Assembly: GCA_016928975.1 (NCBI GenBank)
Contig: JAFGJR010000282.1
Location: forward strand, 1 to 6,151
DNA: 6,151 bases
Direction: 5' to 3'
From: Sedimentisphaerales bacterium
GTDB taxonomy: Bacteria; Planctomycetota; Phycisphaerae; Sedimentisphaerales; SG8-4
A model generated the notes under the pieces. It did no database searches. It saw only the letters and a list, made by a program, of their open reading frames with translations, and was not told the origin of the DNA. Below are positions 6,030 to 6,151 of this stretch, one piece after another. The first letter of the stretch is position 1. Every line of letters begins with the position of its first letter. Both the position numbers and the translations under genes were made by a program.

Positions 6030-6149
6030 TCATCGTGGCCTCAGGCTAGGCCACGTCACTCGTTTCACGTAACCGTTCACGGCCTTTCGGTCGGCCAGGC
6101 TGAGGATGAGCCTGACGAACAGGACATTTCCCCGCCCGCCTGCAAAACG
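6030..6149 (-). CDS. Possible C-terminal end of a minus-strand gene entering from the right edge
   Basis: A minus-strand frame is open from the right edge to a TGA at 6032-6030, giving 39 residues with a hydrophobic stretch (NVLFVRLILSLADRKAVNGY) and an Arg-rich end. No start is visible. In GC-rich DNA an open frame of this length is common by chance, and the perfect hairpin 6034-6055 lies inside it. I do not recognise the sequence. Confidence 0.15.
   Translation of the reverse strand, partial: RFAGGRGNVLFVRLILSLADRKAVNGYVKRVTWPSLRPR
6034..6055. repeat. Perfect hairpin downstream of the sulfatase
   Basis: CGTGGCCT (6034-6041) and AGGCCACG (6048-6055) form a perfect 8-bp GC-rich stem with a 6-nt loop, 57 nt after the sulfatase stop. 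No T-run follows on either strand. It may mark the sulfatase transcript end or belong to a palindromic intergenic element. Confidence 0.6.
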
Positions 6150-6151
6150 CA

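Overview
The window looks like a piece of a GC-rich bacterial chromosome, most likely from the Planctomycetota or a close relative. The evidence is indirect: a DUF1573-type exported protein with the CGC motif, a formylglycine-type arylsulfatase of the kind these bacteria carry in large numbers, and large exported proteins I do not recognise. No rRNA, tRNA, CRISPR array or insertion sequence was found.

Layout, left to right. Positions 1-653 (minus) hold an electron transfer flavoprotein beta subunit whose C-terminus runs off the left edge. Its FAD-loop sequence resembles the electron-bifurcating ETF group. Positions 654-968 have no convincing gene but hold a good intrinsic terminator and a possible promoter. 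Positions 969-4075 (minus) hold three genes in a row, transcribed right to left. First is a membrane-anchored DUF1573-like protein with a GTG start. It overlaps by 11 nt a secreted protein with eight cysteines and a Ser/Thr-rich beta stretch reminiscent of aerolysin/ETX-MTX2 pore formers. Last is a protein with an N-terminal signal sequence and a C-terminal membrane anchor. A long hairpin separates the second and third genes. Positions 4076-4579 are a divergent control region. It contains a run of ten C (G on the minus strand) inside the spacer of a candidate promoter for the three-gene unit. Positions 4580-5977 (plus) encode a complete sulfatase with all catalytic residues but no signal peptide. 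The right end, 5978-6151, holds a perfect hairpin and perhaps the tail of another minus-strand gene.

How the genes may work together. ETF-beta (energy metabolism) and the sulfatase (sulfated glycan or sulfate ester catabolism) are ordinary housekeeping or catabolic genes with strong G/C third-position bias. The three middle genes have a less GC-biased base composition, and all three products are predicted to enter or cross the membrane. They look like one small cell-envelope or secretion unit of unknown function. This unit is the most interesting part of the window: a possible pore-forming secreted protein flanked by two membrane-tethered partners, with a homopolymer-containing promoter that could vary expression. 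That reading is inference. The directly visible parts are the gene order, the overlap, the signal and anchor segments, the cysteines, the hairpins and the homopolymer.
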